64,000 bases of DNA from Psococerastis gibbosa (GCA_963971405.1 OZ020486.1:16019419-16083418); one strand, 5' to 3'. Shown: positions 38,201 to 50,400, counted from the first letter of the stretch. Notes: a model not told the origin generated them from the letters alone. Made by a program: numbers and translations.

Positions 38201-41200
38201 ATCGTTTTCTTTTCAGTTTTCCCAAAAGTTGAAAGACATGGCAGCTGAAGAAGTGCAAGAAGCAAAAGACACCCTCTGTGCTCTTAAGAGAGTTGAAGAC
38301 TTGTCCATTGCTGAAGAAGCCACTCGTAATTTTGCTGAAATTACTTCCGGGGAATATAAATTTAACCGCTTGCCGCAAGAGGTAACAAGAGTTCCTTTTC
38401 ACTATGAAAAAACTAGGCTAGTTAGCACAGGGCATGCAATCCAGCAGTAAGCTGTTATTTCCCACAATAAGCGGGTGGTTCTGATCATGAGCCCAATAAA
38501 TTCCACCTTACTTAGTTTATGATAATTCAATTTTATTATCTTTCGAAAAACTAGGCTATTCTAAAGGTATTATTTCCGAAATGACATTGGCCATATCTTG
38601 TAAAAGCACACTGCATCTTACAGGTACTCGACTTAATTAGCTACTCACACATAGTGGCTATATTTTCTAACTATTTAGCACACTACAACTTTATTAATAT
38701 TGTGTATCCCTCCACCCCAAAATTACATTAATTATTTACATTTTTTTGAATAGAGCAAACTCCCATTTGAAATCGACTGAAATCGACGGTGGTAATGTGC
38801 TTGCACTTCTGCGAGTTCTTACACGCCATGCGATCGGAGACGTGTCGTTACTCAACACGGGTACTAACCTACAGAGGCGACTGAAGAGGTCAATCGGATA
38901 CATTCATTAAATTGTTTGTATGCGATTAATCTTTTTTTAAAAAAGAAAAAAAAATGAAATTCTTATTTTTTAGACCGTAGGAAAACTGTGCTAATTATGT
39001 TTCTTTACGTCAATTAGCGCGTGATATTTTCTCTTTTATTCTTTACAGATCGAAATAATTCCGACTATAACACAGGAAGAGCTTTGCCAATGGTTTGATA
39101 AATACAGCGATATCCAACAAGGCGCTAAAAAGCTCAGCGTTCAGGTAAATTTATTGTGTTAGAAAACACCTCATTGTCCAGTGAGTTCCTGATAGCATTT
39201 TGCCGAATCACGCCAACCCCACTCAGCACCACACAAAGAGACATCGCCCCAAAGGGCTTTGCTTGTTGGCAAATAAATATTAGCAGTAGCAAATTTGGCA
39301 GAGTCCCAGGCCACAGTGAGATCCCACGGGACACACAAAAAATATATATCAACAGAGAATTTTCTTACAGAACAAGTTATACTTTTACAGTGTCTTTAGG
39401 ACCAAAATATGACCGTCATCTCACCAATCAAATGTGTGATGAATATATATTGTAAGATGACGGTTGTCCGGGTAATACTTGCACAGCATGCCTCAGTCAA
39501 TTGACCGGGAGTTTTCTACTGTTTCACTGTACTATAGTACAATAATTAAAAATGGCTCGGAAACCTGGAATCTTACTGTCAATCACGCAAACAGACTGCG
39601 AGCATTGGAAAGAAAGATAAGGAGGATCTATGAACCCCTATGCGAAGACGGAGAGTGGCGTATAAGGAACAACCCCAAAACAGACGCAATACTCAATGGA
39701 GAATACATAGTCCGGTTCATAAAAGCGCAACGCATAAGATGGCTGGGACACGTCGTACGAATGTCAGGCGACCGCATGCCGAAAAAGATGTACAAAGCGA
39801 GCATGACAGGATGACAACTGCCCGGACGTCCTCGAAAGCGCTGGAAGGATGAGTTGGGAACGGACCTTCGGGAGTTGAGAGTCCGTTGATGGTGGAGCGT
39901 TGTACAAAACCGACATGACTGGAGGAGTGTTGTCGAGCTCATCAAGGGCTGTAGAGCCAGAAGAAGAAGAAGAAGAATACAATAATTAAAAAAAAGTTTC
40001 AGATCCATAAATGTATCAAATAATTTCGAGAGATTTATGTGTTTAACTTAATACGCTTAGCATTTCATCGCATCAATTATGCTGTCGAGACGTGTTCCCT
40101 TGGGAATTTGTGGTGTAAAAATTGCTGATGAGAGTTCACAGTGGTCTATACTACTCGACAATCGAATAAACTCGGCGTTCCGCTTATGCAAGTGTTCGAA
40201 TAAACAAAGTGTTCCAAATGTCATCCTATCGTGGTCGGGTAGTACGTACCTTGTATTGTAGTTGCGGGATGGATTATAAGTCAGTCATACATTCAATTCG
40301 TTATTAGTGTTTTCATTGTGTAATGTTAATGCTTTACAATTTAGTTCGACACCGAGTTTTTACTGATTGATTATTTCGTACTTTACAATTTGGGGAATGT
40401 GTAGTCAGTCACATGTGACGGGAACATATTTTTCTCCGTTATATTTTTGTTTTTTGCAGGTCGTGCGTGCTGAGGCTCATAACAATGTAATTCACAACAG
40501 TAAGTACTACAAATGTACAAGTATATGTATATGCAAAGCGTTATACAAGTATTTAACAAGTTTAGTTCTGAAATTCATAAACAGTAAAGCGTAATGCAGT
40601 AATCCAGTAGCTACACATATGCAAAGGTTTTACTTATGCACCTTTATTTTTAGACTCGTACATTGCGTCAATGGTAAGCTTGTCTTAGCCTGGCCCAAAA
40701 TTCACCCGGAAACAATATAAATAAATAATGTTAAAAAAATCCATGAGGTGGTTGGCATTGGGCCAAAGGAGTAATGGGCCACTATTAGCAGGCCTTGGTC
40801 CATGTAAAGTCCTTCAAGACATTATTATTACCTACATTTTTAATTTTGTTCCATTCGTATTTTATTTGACTGCATGCGTGGATTATGTTATATCCAGTTG
40901 TAAAAACCACACACGGGCGTTGCATTGTGTCAGATGATGATTATAACAAGGCTTGTAATATTTTAATCTGGAAATATACTAATACATTATTATACTATTA
41001 TATATACTATACTACAATAAGTTATATACTAATAGTTTTCATTATCATTGCTATTGAGTGTTTTAGCGCATTTAAAATAATTGACTTGGTTAACATCAGT
41101 GCCGTATATAATCTACAAATAAGTTGATTGCGTACTTAATTTTCCAGGGACGTATACCGTTCAGCCTATCTCGCCTGATCCCGCTAAATTCATAAGCGAT

Positions 41201-41260
41201 GTATCAGTCTTCCAGAAGACTCGTAAATTTTACCCTCCCCAGCCTGCATCTGCATCTTGA
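23257..41260 (+). CDS. NRDC: Nardilysin, M16 zinc metallopeptidase, 21 coding exons
   Basis: Nardilysin cleaves peptides at dibasic sites and also acts in ectodomain shedding. Exons: 23257-23327, 23709-23826, 24175-24381, 25220-25388, 26832-27031, 28365-28535, 29175-29296, 29386-29506, 30118-30218, 30314-30558, 31431-31541, 32051-32198, 32685-32816, 33465-33623, 34179-34407, 36122-36274, 36673-36894, 38217-38381, 39049-39144, 40460-40499, 41148-41260. They join in frame to 1030 residues. Residues 64-77 are nearly all Asp/Glu/Ser, the nardilysin acidic insertion, but far shorter than in mammals. The zinc site HFLEH is at 108-112, with the third ligand probably E182. Other M16 landmarks are 'APPGHP', 'MGHEGEGSLLSYLRKK', 'LTGD', 'WFGTKY' and 'DTLRTQQQLGYDV'. 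Intron 3 uses a GC donor. The donor after exon 17 (tct|gtaggc) is weak. The start ATG has context ccaATGg and follows an acceptor at 23249, so an untranslated exon lies upstream. A possible AATAAA is at 41833-41838. Confidence 0.93.
24175..24381 (+). other. NRDC: NRDC catalytic exon with GC 5' splice site
   Basis: This exon carries both the acidic stretch and the HFLEH zinc site. It ends ttgaag and the intron begins gcaagtatc, a GC-AG intron with an otherwise perfect donor match. Joining at this point gives 'DDFLK' + 'NRGGSNNAF', the expected family sequence. The only nearby GT alternative (at 24386) shifts the frame. Confidence 0.85.
25003..25162 (+). repeat. SINE family B, near-complete copy
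   Basis: It starts gacttcgatggccaggtggt, with a tRNA-like A box, then tgtgcgagtctttac as a B-box relic, the body word gaggcgactgaaaaggtcaa and the tail attaaattgtttgtatgcga. It lies in NRDC intron 3. Other copies are near 4120, 11405, 26305, 38775, 47400, 52360 and 58720. Confidence 0.8.
25488..26257 (-). mobile_element. Gutted mariner/Tc1-type transposon with intact ends
   Basis: The inverted ends share 25 bases, beginning cagggtgcggcagcataat, and are flanked by TA on both sides (25486-25487, 26258-26259), the Tc1/mariner target. On the minus strand an ATG at 26127 opens a helix-turn-helix part ('MRWSSEQRAFAEEAYF', 'VIATQRAF', 'PDRKSIVLWV'). The frame then jumps to the transposase end ('LQWPARSHDWSLCHFFLWGF'). 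The middle with the first catalytic Asp residues is deleted, and the Asp normally before FFLWG is His. It is therefore a non-autonomous relic, 770 bp, in NRDC intron 4. Confidence 0.88.
26305..26455 (+). repeat. SINE family B, diverged copy
   Basis: It begins gacttctgtggcaaggtggt and ends with the family tail word ggatacattcaataaattg. It stands about 50 bp downstream of the mariner relic in NRDC intron 4 and is more diverged than the copy at 25003. Confidence 0.7.
27061..27895 (+). mobile_element. 0.83-kb repeat with 14-bp inverted ends, copy 1
   Basis: The ends gctttccaatttat and ataaattggaaagc are inverted repeats. Inside are cggtcgaaattttcgattcc, a (TCTG)n microsatellite near 27185-27215, G and C runs, and no intact protein. 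It lies in NRDC intron 5, starting about 30 bp after the donor. A second copy lies at 52539-53370. This type of GTCTGTCT-bearing repeat is common in arthropod genomes, but I cannot name its family. Confidence 0.7.
27940..28045. repeat. Half copy of the MITE at 28597
   Basis: Words gttctaacttttggaaaa, actacatgaaggtag and gtttcaaattta match the left arm of the element at 28597-29037. No right arm follows. Confidence 0.55.
28597..29037. mobile_element. MITE with about 85-bp diverged inverted arms
   Basis: The left part (tctaacttttgg, then ctttcaaatttactctaata and gtagtttatttatt) pairs with the right part read in reverse (ctttcaaatttactctcata, gtagtttatttatt, tctaaact). The core holds a TGACGTCA octamer (about 28880). 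It is about 440 bp, non-coding, in NRDC intron 6. Confidence 0.65.
30779..30899. mobile_element. Small palindromic MITE, copy 2 of the 51149 family
   Basis: It shares gtccgtcattt, taatagt...ttaaaacaaaaatctca and caaatgacggaatattga with the element at 51149-51325, including the non-arm centre. That shows it is a family rather than a chance palindrome. It lies in NRDC intron 10. Confidence 0.65.
30905..31340 (-). pseudogene. Jockey-type LINE 3' end, reversed
   Basis: On the minus strand this matches the 3' end at 13460-13560 (gcaaactg, gggcaacc.cgttgtcc, then caaaccatc-type words). No poly(A) is evident. It lies in NRDC intron 10, antisense to the gene. Confidence 0.55.
33803..33985 (-). repeat. 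SINE family A copy in NRDC intron 14
   Basis: Minus-strand copy with the family body (ctagcggagttagggctata, ctcaactagga, gtccgtaccactactcta). The B-box part (gggacttgaccc) is mutated. It is followed at its 3' end by a (TTTA)n tract near 33778-33795. Confidence 0.75.
34895..35390 (-). pseudogene. LINE C-terminal fragment with (GAA)n tail
   Basis: The minus strand reads 'ILLYGSESWT', then 'MKCLRRIAGRTRWDRIRND', 'QLRWFGHVQRMDE' and 'RPRTTLEERIEQLAR'. This is the conserved segment after the reverse transcriptase in RTE/CR1-type elements. The stop region merges into an acidic run that is only the translated (GAA)n tail. A 17-base G run lies at about 34963-34979. In NRDC intron 15, antisense. Confidence 0.75.
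37118..37560 (+). repeat. Repeat family E, copy with G runs
   Basis: After a gaaatgaaatgaaaacgact word, also seen at about 60560, a 12-base G run at about 37300 leads into gccggccgccataccaagtt and the family body (gcggaccagagcaggttc, cactataatcaggaggtcca). Other copies lie at 46978-47290 (minus) and 62829-63110 (plus). It probably derives from the 3' end of a LINE. In NRDC intron 17. Confidence 0.65.
38770..38945 (+). repeat. SINE family B copy in NRDC intron 18
   Basis: A good match to the family body and tail (gccatgcgatcggagacgtg, gaggcgactgaagaggtcaa, attaaattgtttgtatgcga). The copy starts within the family head; about 100 bp separate its end from the acceptor of exon 19. Confidence 0.8.
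39553..39976 (+). mobile_element. 5'-truncated LINE insertion with 15-bp target duplication
   Basis: The 15-base word tacaataattaaaaa occurs exactly at 39538-39552 and 39977-39991 and brackets the insert. The frame reads 'GSETWNLTVNHANRLRALE', '[20 protein letters not shown]' and, after a stop, 'LPGRPRKRWKDELGTDLREL', a LINE C-terminus. It ends in (AAG)n. Perfect duplications indicate a fairly recent insertion. It lies in NRDC intron 19, in the same orientation as the gene. Confidence 0.85.
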
Positions 41261-44200
41261 CTATATGAGGCAAAATCTTCTGGCATGCGTTCTAATGGTA
41301 AGTCTCCTGTTTGACTATTATTCTGCTTTACTATTACATTAGCCCTTCCCAGCAAATAGAGCAGTGGTCAAGAGAGGGGACCCTCTATCTGGCCCAGACC
41401 CTAGTTTTTCGTTTTAAAATAATATTAGTCTGTCTAAGCCAATTCTTATGGTTATTCCTCAATTATCCGATAGAGGCCCAGTATTCAGCCTTAATTTAAC
41501 TCGATACGCGCCAGCACCTACTGCTTATTAATTGAATTCAATTTACAGTGCCTCAAGCGTTGTGAAGGTTTCTCAGGTTAAATGAACATACCTTGCCGGA
41601 AGACAAGCTAGGTGAAAGCTGCATACTTACCTATCACCAGTAGAGACATAAACTGGCATTTTTGCCCTGCGTTTACATGCGACTCCTATATTTTCATATT
41701 TTATTAAGAGACCACCAATCAATCAATTACATCGGGTGCTCTTTGAACGTTCACCGGAAATTCCCTTGTTAAATGCTGGAGTTCGAACAGCCACCAGGGT
41801 CCATTCTTTTTACCCATGCTACTAGCCCTAATAATAAAACCAGCTTTCTATTTTGCTTGCTGTTCCTTTGAGTCGAACCTTTCCAAAAATTTTAAAAACA
41901 ACATGGGAGCTAATTAATTAATTTCTCAGTTGAGAGGCCTTATGTTGACATAAATGCTCTTTAAACACCTAAGATAAATGAACTGTGATAATACACAGTA
42001 GATTTAGTCTTGTCGTTAATCCATAAAACCGATAAGTTAATTAGGTATATTTTTGGAATACGTCGTCTCCTTTTAGATTATTTTGTGTAAAAGATTAGCA
42101 TTAGTTCATGTAAACAAATGTATTGTGCATTATCACAGTCTATATATTTTAGGACTGCGTTCAAAAAGCGGTATTGCCAATATAGCCACTGTGGAACGAG
42201 AATTTAATTAATTAACTCTCACGCCTTGATGTATAAAAAATTTGACACACTCTTGGGGTTTCTCAAAATAAATTCAGGATTTAAACAAAATCCCAACTAA
42301 AAAATTGCTTAAAGAAATTTTACTTCTTCATTTACCATGGCTTTTCTTTGCAGAAGCAATCAATCCACGCGCCTTCATATCTAGAGCTAGAAATATGGCC
42401 CATGCATTAAAGAAAAGTCTGCGGTTTGTAAAACTTTGAAACACCATCTGTGATACTCCTAAATCAAACATAAACAACTACATTGAAGTGTCCATACTAG
42501 TGTATTCGAAAATTATGACTAGAATATCGACTAGATTGTAAAATTTACATTTACACAAAACACCTGGTTGAATCTAATAAAAAACGGTTCTTTTTCGAGT
42601 TGAAAAGACATTATAACACGTTTAATCGATTTTTATCCATAGCTGATTATATGCAACTGTGATATACCGGGTAACAAACAAGCAAACCTATAAATGTTAC
42701 ATATTGTTAAAATATTTAGGCCCGATCCGATGACTGATTCTTATCATTTTAGTAACCCTTATCTTGTTATTATTTTTGTTGTTATTGAATCAGCTGACGT
42801 AGTTAGCCTATGTGAGCTGATTCAGTAAAAATTATAAAAATAATGAAAAAAAAGCGTGGCTTAAATGATAAGTATCATTCGTCAAATTGGGCTTTATTCG
42901 TTTAAATGTATCTTTCAATGAAATTCAAACGCTGTATGTCTTACATATTAAACTTTTAATTATTGTACGATATAATAATACACTATGGTCCTGATGGCTG
43001 AATTATCATACTATTGTTTGCTAATTGTTTGATATCACACTTTGTATTTTATAATTCATAAATCATCACAATGATTTAGGCATAGTCAATTTTTGGCAAT
43101 TTACACTAAACATCCGTTGTCTTCATTGAGCGGTGCTAATGAAAGGAGTAACAAAGTACTGACAAATTTGTTACATTTTGTATATATACGGTAAATACTA
43201 ATAGATTTTGGATTTTAATCTGAAGGATACTTATAATATGGGAGTTCCATATATTGACCTATGTGTAGTAAGCCAACTTATGTCACAGTTGCAGGTAACC
43301 TCACAAGATATAGGATGTTGTTTACATGTAATGGGTTGTCTTCCACCAATATTGTGGGAATGTTTGTAGTTTACCATATAGGGAGAAATTGGTCTGGATG
43401 TTAATTAATGACTTGATTCTAATAGGTCGCTCGTAGTAGAAATAAAGTAGTCTACGTTTTACGAATTATAGAGGTACTCACATTTCCATGTAAAGTGAGA
43501 AACCCAGTTATAATGTTAAATTTGAAATGAAAAGAAAGCAAATAAACAAAATTTCCATTGTATTTCTTGTTTATTTATTTAGTTTCATTTTTATTTTGCA
43601 TTATCACTGAGTTCCCCATTTGATGATCAATTTCAATTAATCGAATGGCCCTTTCTTAGAAATACCCTATGGAATCTCGCTCGAGGCAACATTCTGTTGA
43701 ATTATTAAAGTTCGTAGAGTTTGTTTGCACAGCCACTGCTCAAGTATATAGTATAAGTATATAGTGCATCGTGTTGAGTACCTACTACACCTAAAATCAT
43801 TGCACTTTTTGTTATGGTATATACGTAACATTTTTCGAGGGAATACTGCTGTGAATACTAAATAATTGGAATGATTTTCCGAAGAAAATGATATTAAGGG
43901 TATTCATGATGAGTGTTAAACCATTGAAAACTATGGAAAAGAGTTATTGATTTCCTATTTATTTAGATAATTTAGAGCAGGTAAACATATTCAATTTTTT
44001 TTCATATGCGTTAGGTAAAAATTATTTAACACACTTCATCAACACCCGTATTATTCAATATCGGCGGTTTCTAAAATTTTTCCAGAGGTCTATAATTTGT
44101 AGTTAACTCTTTACAATGTGAGGTTTGAAGATATTTCCATCTGGATGGTATTAATTGTGCCTAAGAAGTTCAATTTAAGTCGTCTTTCCTGTTCTCTGGT

Positions 44201-44407
44201 AAACCTGTATTCAACTGCTACCACATAGCATTTTGTGAATACCTGGGCCTTTGTTTGCTTCACCGACTTAAGGCAACTTCAACGAAAGACCTGACAAATA
44301 AATCCAGCAGTATTTATTGCCAGCCAGCCGGCCCACTAGTGTCGTCCTTATTGTAGAACATCGTCCAAAATGTTGGCATTCCCTGAACCACGTTGGGGAT
44401 GGTATGT
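41261..44407. other. Convergent spacer between NRDC and Lim3
   Basis: No gene recognised. It holds the NRDC 3' untranslated region at its left and the Lim3 3' end at its right. A minus-strand AATAAA at 44318-44313, about 90 nt after the Lim3 stop, is a good poly(A) signal candidate. A degenerate palindromic element lies at about 42719-42897 (inner arms tgaatcagct/agctgattca; outer arms built on cttatcattt). The rest is AT-rich. Confidence 0.45.
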
Positions 44408-47400
44408 TCAGTAACGTGGGCCCGCGGGGTCGCCAAGCCAGGAGTCAGGACTGGGCGGAAAATCCGGGTAGCCCTGTGCTGAACTGCCGTCGCTGACATC
44501 AGAGGGGGGCCCAGGGGGCGCTGCCCCCATCATTCCTGGGTGGCCACCTCCTGCAAACAACACATCAATGATTGGATACCTTTCTATTGACCCAGGGTCC
44601 GGATACATTACGCCTAAGCCCATGGATATATCTTTATGCTACACATTGCGCACTAATCCGTTATCGGAACTTGGACATTACCCTAGGGTTGCATTACTAC
44701 GAGATGTACATGTTTCCGATGCATCTGTCAAAAATTTGCTATGAAAACAGTCTGCACATGACGTTTTTGGTTCAGACTGATGTGCTTGAGTTCGCATCCT
44801 CTCGTCAAATAAGTCCTAGGCCTAGCAAAACCATGTGGACGTTTCTGTGGCATTGACTGTTCACTACCATTGGTTGGATTACTACATTTACCTAGATGGA
44901 GCCGTTAAACTAGGCGAGCTGGATTGTCATCCACAGCGCAAGCAAAGAAGCAGCAAAACGTTGTATCCTAACCTAAGTGGGTGGTTCTTGCCATAAGTCT
45001 AATGCAGTCGAAATCAAGCTATTGAGATGGCCAGGGACCCAAAGTCAAGTGCGCAGAAATGCGCCTGTACTCTGTTGTCAGCCCTACCTGTTGGATAGTT
45101 TATTTTCCAGTCCTGCGCACTTGACCTTGGGTCACAACTACAGGAATGTTTGGTGGCATTCTTACTAGCTTAATTTTGACTCTGGCTTCTGGCTGAAACC
45201 ATTCGCTTACGCTCCGTCTCAAGTCCGGAATCGTTAATTGACGGAGCTGGGGATCTGGCTATCCTAGTTGGGACTAACCTAGATTGGTGTAGACTGAAAG
45301 GCCTTCGCCGTGGTAGGGGAATTGCTGGGCTATGGCCGTGTGGCCCGAGGTCGGGGAGTGGTAAGGGGGCGAGGACGCTCCCCCGTGCAGGAAGTGCGCA
45401 TGCCTGGTCGGCGACCCGTCCACTGTCAGCCCCATGTCCACCACGGTCCCGTAACTATCGTTACTCCCTAAATCTGAAATACAAGAGGTGAACAAATTTT
45501 ATTTTTGCAATTTTTTTGTCAGCGTCCATAATGTAGGATAGTACGTACTTGCATTGCAACTCCATTAGCTCATTTAACTTTGGAGAAATTACTCTCTTTA
45601 CCCGCCGTCTGGAATTGGATGAATAATTTTATTGAGGTCGTTAAAATGAGAGGAAGGGTGGTGTGATTTATAAATTGATATTAGTCAATAAGCAAGCTCA
45701 ACTCTTAAGAGGATAAATAAATAAATAAGGACTTTTATTGTTTCTATTACTAAGTCAACCTAGCGGAGTTAGGGCTGTAAAACCCTCTCTAACACTCAAC
45801 TAGGAAAGCCCGGGACCGCCTGCTTCACATGTCCTCCGAAGCATGGCCAGAAAATGTAACTAGTGTAGGACTCGAACCAGCAACCTTTCGGGTGAAAGTC
45901 AGAGTCCGTTTCACTACTTTTCAAGTCCTAACATGTTGTAGAAAAATAATAAAATAATAAAAAAACAGACGATGATATGAAAATCCACGAAGCTTAATTG
46001 AGAAATTTTATTTATTTCTAATTTTGCATTTTCCACTCATTTGTTTAAAGCAATTGCACTAATTGAATGCTATGTTTGAGCTCATGCGGTATTAAAAAAT
46101 AAACCCCGGTGTTACGTTAATCCCAAATTGCCATAATAGGGCTGCTGAAGCAGCTCAGTCATTGCTTTAATGGACAGCACAGCACTGAGTATATCTATCA
46201 TCGTTGTTAAGTGCCTGCTTACCATGGGAATGGCTAAAACTGGAATCCAAATCCGACTTGAGATCCTCTTTGTCGTCCAGCATTTTATCTCTTGGTGAGG
46301 AACCGCCTTTCATAGACCTAAAATATTGACTCCACCGCGTTCGCCCTGCGTCTTTCTTCAGCCTTTTTTCTTTTGCTCTCCTGTAAACACCGATAACATT
46401 CATTAAAATATGAATTATTTTCTAATCCAACTGGAAGCAGTACAGTAGAATCTTGTGGTCTATCTGAAAGTGTACTTCCGAACGTTCCGTCAATATCTGC
46501 GACATCTGCAACATCTAATGAGAGAACATCCCAGGAAGTTGTCTTGCTGCCCTGTTAACAAATTCCCCTAACGAGCAAATCGGTATACCACCACTGCGTA
46601 TTTTTTTCCTATTAGATTTTCACTGGAAAAATCAATCTTAGAGCCGTCTAAAATAGCCGTTAAATTAGCATATAACTGCTCCTCCACATTTCAATTTATG
46701 ACATGTGACCTTCACTAACACCAATTGGCCACAGTTCTTGAACTCCTTCCACTACGCACCAATCGTTTTTTGTACAAATCAAATTCAATAATTGTTGCCA
46801 ATCTGTGTTAGAAAGAGGTACAACTCATATCATATACAAATCAAAATGCTCAGAAAAAGGACTTCTGTTTATCCTGGCATTTTTGACAACTCTACTGGAC
46901 AACGAGGTTGCCCAGGGACTGTATGAGATATTGTTGTTTCTAACGCCTGCTTTCAGCATTTCTGCTTTTTAAGCTACCCTGTCAGCCTGGCGGGGGGAGT
47001 GAGTCTGTTTATTAACTTGAGGCACCCGAAGGGCAGACTCTTTCACCTCGGGGAAAGGGGAGTTGACTGACAGGGTGCACCTCCTGATTATAGTGGATTC
47101 CGAACCACTTGGGGAACATGGTAAAGTCACACGATTAAATCGGAGGTGACCAGGACTCGACTTATACTGCCAAAGCGCGTTATCATGTCCCACCAGGTTC
47201 CCCTGCCAACGCTGTGCACACTACCATGTTGCCGCAGTTTGAAACATGCTCTGCTCCAATGGAATCAACATGGTAAGGCCGTTGGCGCAGTATGAGATAT
47301 TATTATTAGTATTAAATTGTAAACATAGGTAGTTTACGCAGGTATATTTTCGTTTTTAGATACTGAATTGTTTTTATTGTTTACTTATTTCTTATAAAAG

Positions 47401-50400
47401 GTTAATCGCATACAAACAATTTAATGAATGTATCCGATCGTTTTCAGTCGCCTCTGTAGGTTAGTAGGTACCCGTGTTGAGTTAAGACACGTCTCCGATC
47501 GCATGGCACGCATAGACTCGCACCACCTTGCCATCGAAGTCGATATTGATAGTTTATGTTGTATAAACTGACCTATTTTGGAACCAGACTTGAACCACTC
47601 GCATGTCAAGACCTGTATCCTGGCTGAGCTGCTCTCTTACGTGCCTGGCCGGTTTTGGGCTGTTATTGTATGCGGTTTTTAATGTCTCTAATTGCTTGGC
47701 TGTTATCGTCGTCCGCGGTCTTTTGTTGGGCTGGTCCCCGTCAAGGCACGCTCCATCTGTAACAATATCGTCAGCATTAACAAGGTTGCATATTCATATT
47801 TATGCAGATTTATTGTTAACTCCCATCGACCAATCGATTCAACTCCGACTCTCCGAGCGACCAATTTTCTTTGAAAGTTGCCTAGCATCAAATATACGAA
47901 ACTCAGTTTCTCTGGTAATTGTCTCATAAAATTAATATTACTGCTAGGTATCTGGAAGACAGTACAAATCAGACTAATGCTACAGTATGTAACATGTACA
48001 GCAGTTCAGTCTACATTTTTGACGATAGCGGAGTAGCCTAATTTTGGATTTTATTAATATTAAATTACAAATGGGTCTTTTACATTGTATTTAGATGTGT
48101 TGGATTTTTCATTTGTTGAAACGCTTAAAAAGTCGATAAATGCCAACTGAAGGACTTTTCGAACAAAATCTGAAAAAAAAAATCAAGAAAAACTGCTGAA
48201 TGTCACCTGCATTGTCTGACAAGCATTTGATGAAGTAGTACAGTTGAATCCGGTGGTCGACCTGAAAGTGTACTTCCAAACGTTTCATCTGCATCTGCGG
48301 GTGACATTTTCAGTAAAACTACTTTCACAGTTGCTCCTAAGCCATCCCGCCAAGTCCAGATGTTTATAAATCCTATAATTTCCGATTCTACTGTTACATC
48401 ATCTGACTTTGAAACTAAATATTGACATAGCCTACTTTTGTTCAACTCGCCTAAAGTCAGTGCTGCTTAACGATGTGTTAAAGCTCTAAAGGACGTTGTG
48501 CTAGATAAAAACTGTCCCATTCCACTGTTGATCCAAGTTAATGTTAAAAAAAATGCTGTTTTCATTTCTAGTACACCTGGCCTTGTGCCGAAACCGGTCG
48601 TCTAATGTCTAATAATATAATAGTTTTTATTTTTTGGACTAAGCTGTCATTATCTGAATTTTAATTACTCACCCTTAGCTTTCGCAGCTTCATAATCAGG
48701 CTTGCAGACAAGTTTCCTATCCTCCATAAGGTAAAACTCGTCGCCAGTGTTGAGCTGCCGGGAACACATGGTGCAGGCGAAGCACTGGAGGTGGTAGACA
48801 TTCTCCTGCGCCCGTCTGACCACCTGCGTCGGGGGGATGCCCTGCTCGCAGCCCGCGCACTTTGTCCCGAACCGCCTGTGCATACAACAACAGCAAAGAC
48901 GCCCATTATTACAACTTATCGTCATATTCCGTGAGTTCATGACGAGTTTTATGGGCAGTTAAGCATGAGTGTTTGTGATAGATTGCAAGGCAATTTCTTG
49001 TTGGCTACGTTGGCTATTAAACCCGCGAATAATGCGATTTTATGCTCCTCGAGATTATTGTGATGTTGGGAGTAAATGCCTCATGCATCGGGCACATTTT
49101 CTCTCGCCATATCCAAGGCCGTAGCTATAGATTTGCGACGGAGGGGGGGGGGGGGTAACGAAAGTCTAGCTAGACTCTAGAGTGCGGCAGGTATGGGATA
49201 AGCGTTTTTATTTCTTTTGAACTTCTGTAGTTATTTTACAGTTTTAGTCAGCTTTCGTTTTTGTTTGTTTATATTTCATGTTGTTCATATTTCTAGTTTG
49301 TTTAGTATCTAGATTTGATTGTGGTTGCCTATTTCCAAGGCCGTGCCCAGGTTTTGATTTCGGGGGGGGGGGGGGGGGGGGGGGTCCGGACCCCATGGAC
49401 CACCCCCTGGGCACGGTCATGCCTATTTCCCTTTTCCGTACGCATAAACTTTTTTACCTTCTTTCTTAATAATTGGAGGATTGCGTGAGCCGTAAGCGTT
49501 TTTTTTTAAAAATTATGTGACGTAAAACTGTACTTCTTTATGCACGAAAGTAAGTTTCATTCTTGTTTGGGGTTTATTTAGGATAATTTACACTTATTCC
49601 CGGATAATTTATTATTGAGCGCTGGTGCTACACTGCTACGGCTGCTGGTTGGTGAGGCTTTAGAGAAGAAAGTGCCGGAAACCAAGCGCTATGGCTATCT
49701 GAACATACGACTCGCCTTAACTAAAAAGAAGGGTTTAAAACTTACTTGAAGAAATCTTCTTTGCAGAAAACTTGACCATTGCGTGCGAAACATTTGTCGG
49801 TTAACGCAGTTCCGCAGTCACTACAGTTGAGGCATTTAGCGTGCCACGTTCTATCAAGTACTTTTAAGATAAATCTATCTAAAATTAGCTCCTGACAGCC
49901 TCCGCATTTCGGAATTGTTGCTGAAACATAAAGAAAAATATACTTTGACAGATTATCCCCCAAAAAAGTAGTATTAGAACGTGAATTTTTTTTCTTTGTT
50001 CTATTACCTACATCGTAAGCTTATATAGTATCTTATTAATTGAAAACTAGCGGGCTCTTTGCGGCTTCGTAACCGGGCGTAACGGATATATACTAGGAAA
50101 TAGTTCTCATTAGACCCCCCCCCCCAACTCTCCTTTTCAATACGCATTTGCTAAAACTGGACCATCTACTGAAGACTTAATTAATAACTTTTTCGCCCCT
50201 TTACATTATTCTTATCAATATGATTTTATCCTTTCGTCAATAAAAGGTTTGATCTGCTCGTTAAAATATTGTCATAAATTTAACCCGACCGTTCGCCTAT
50301 GAAACCGGTGGAAACAAGGGCGGATCCAGCGGAAAATTGGAAAATTTAGGGGGGGTCACATGTTTTTTGTAAGTTTGAAAGGAATTTTTTTGTTGAAAAG

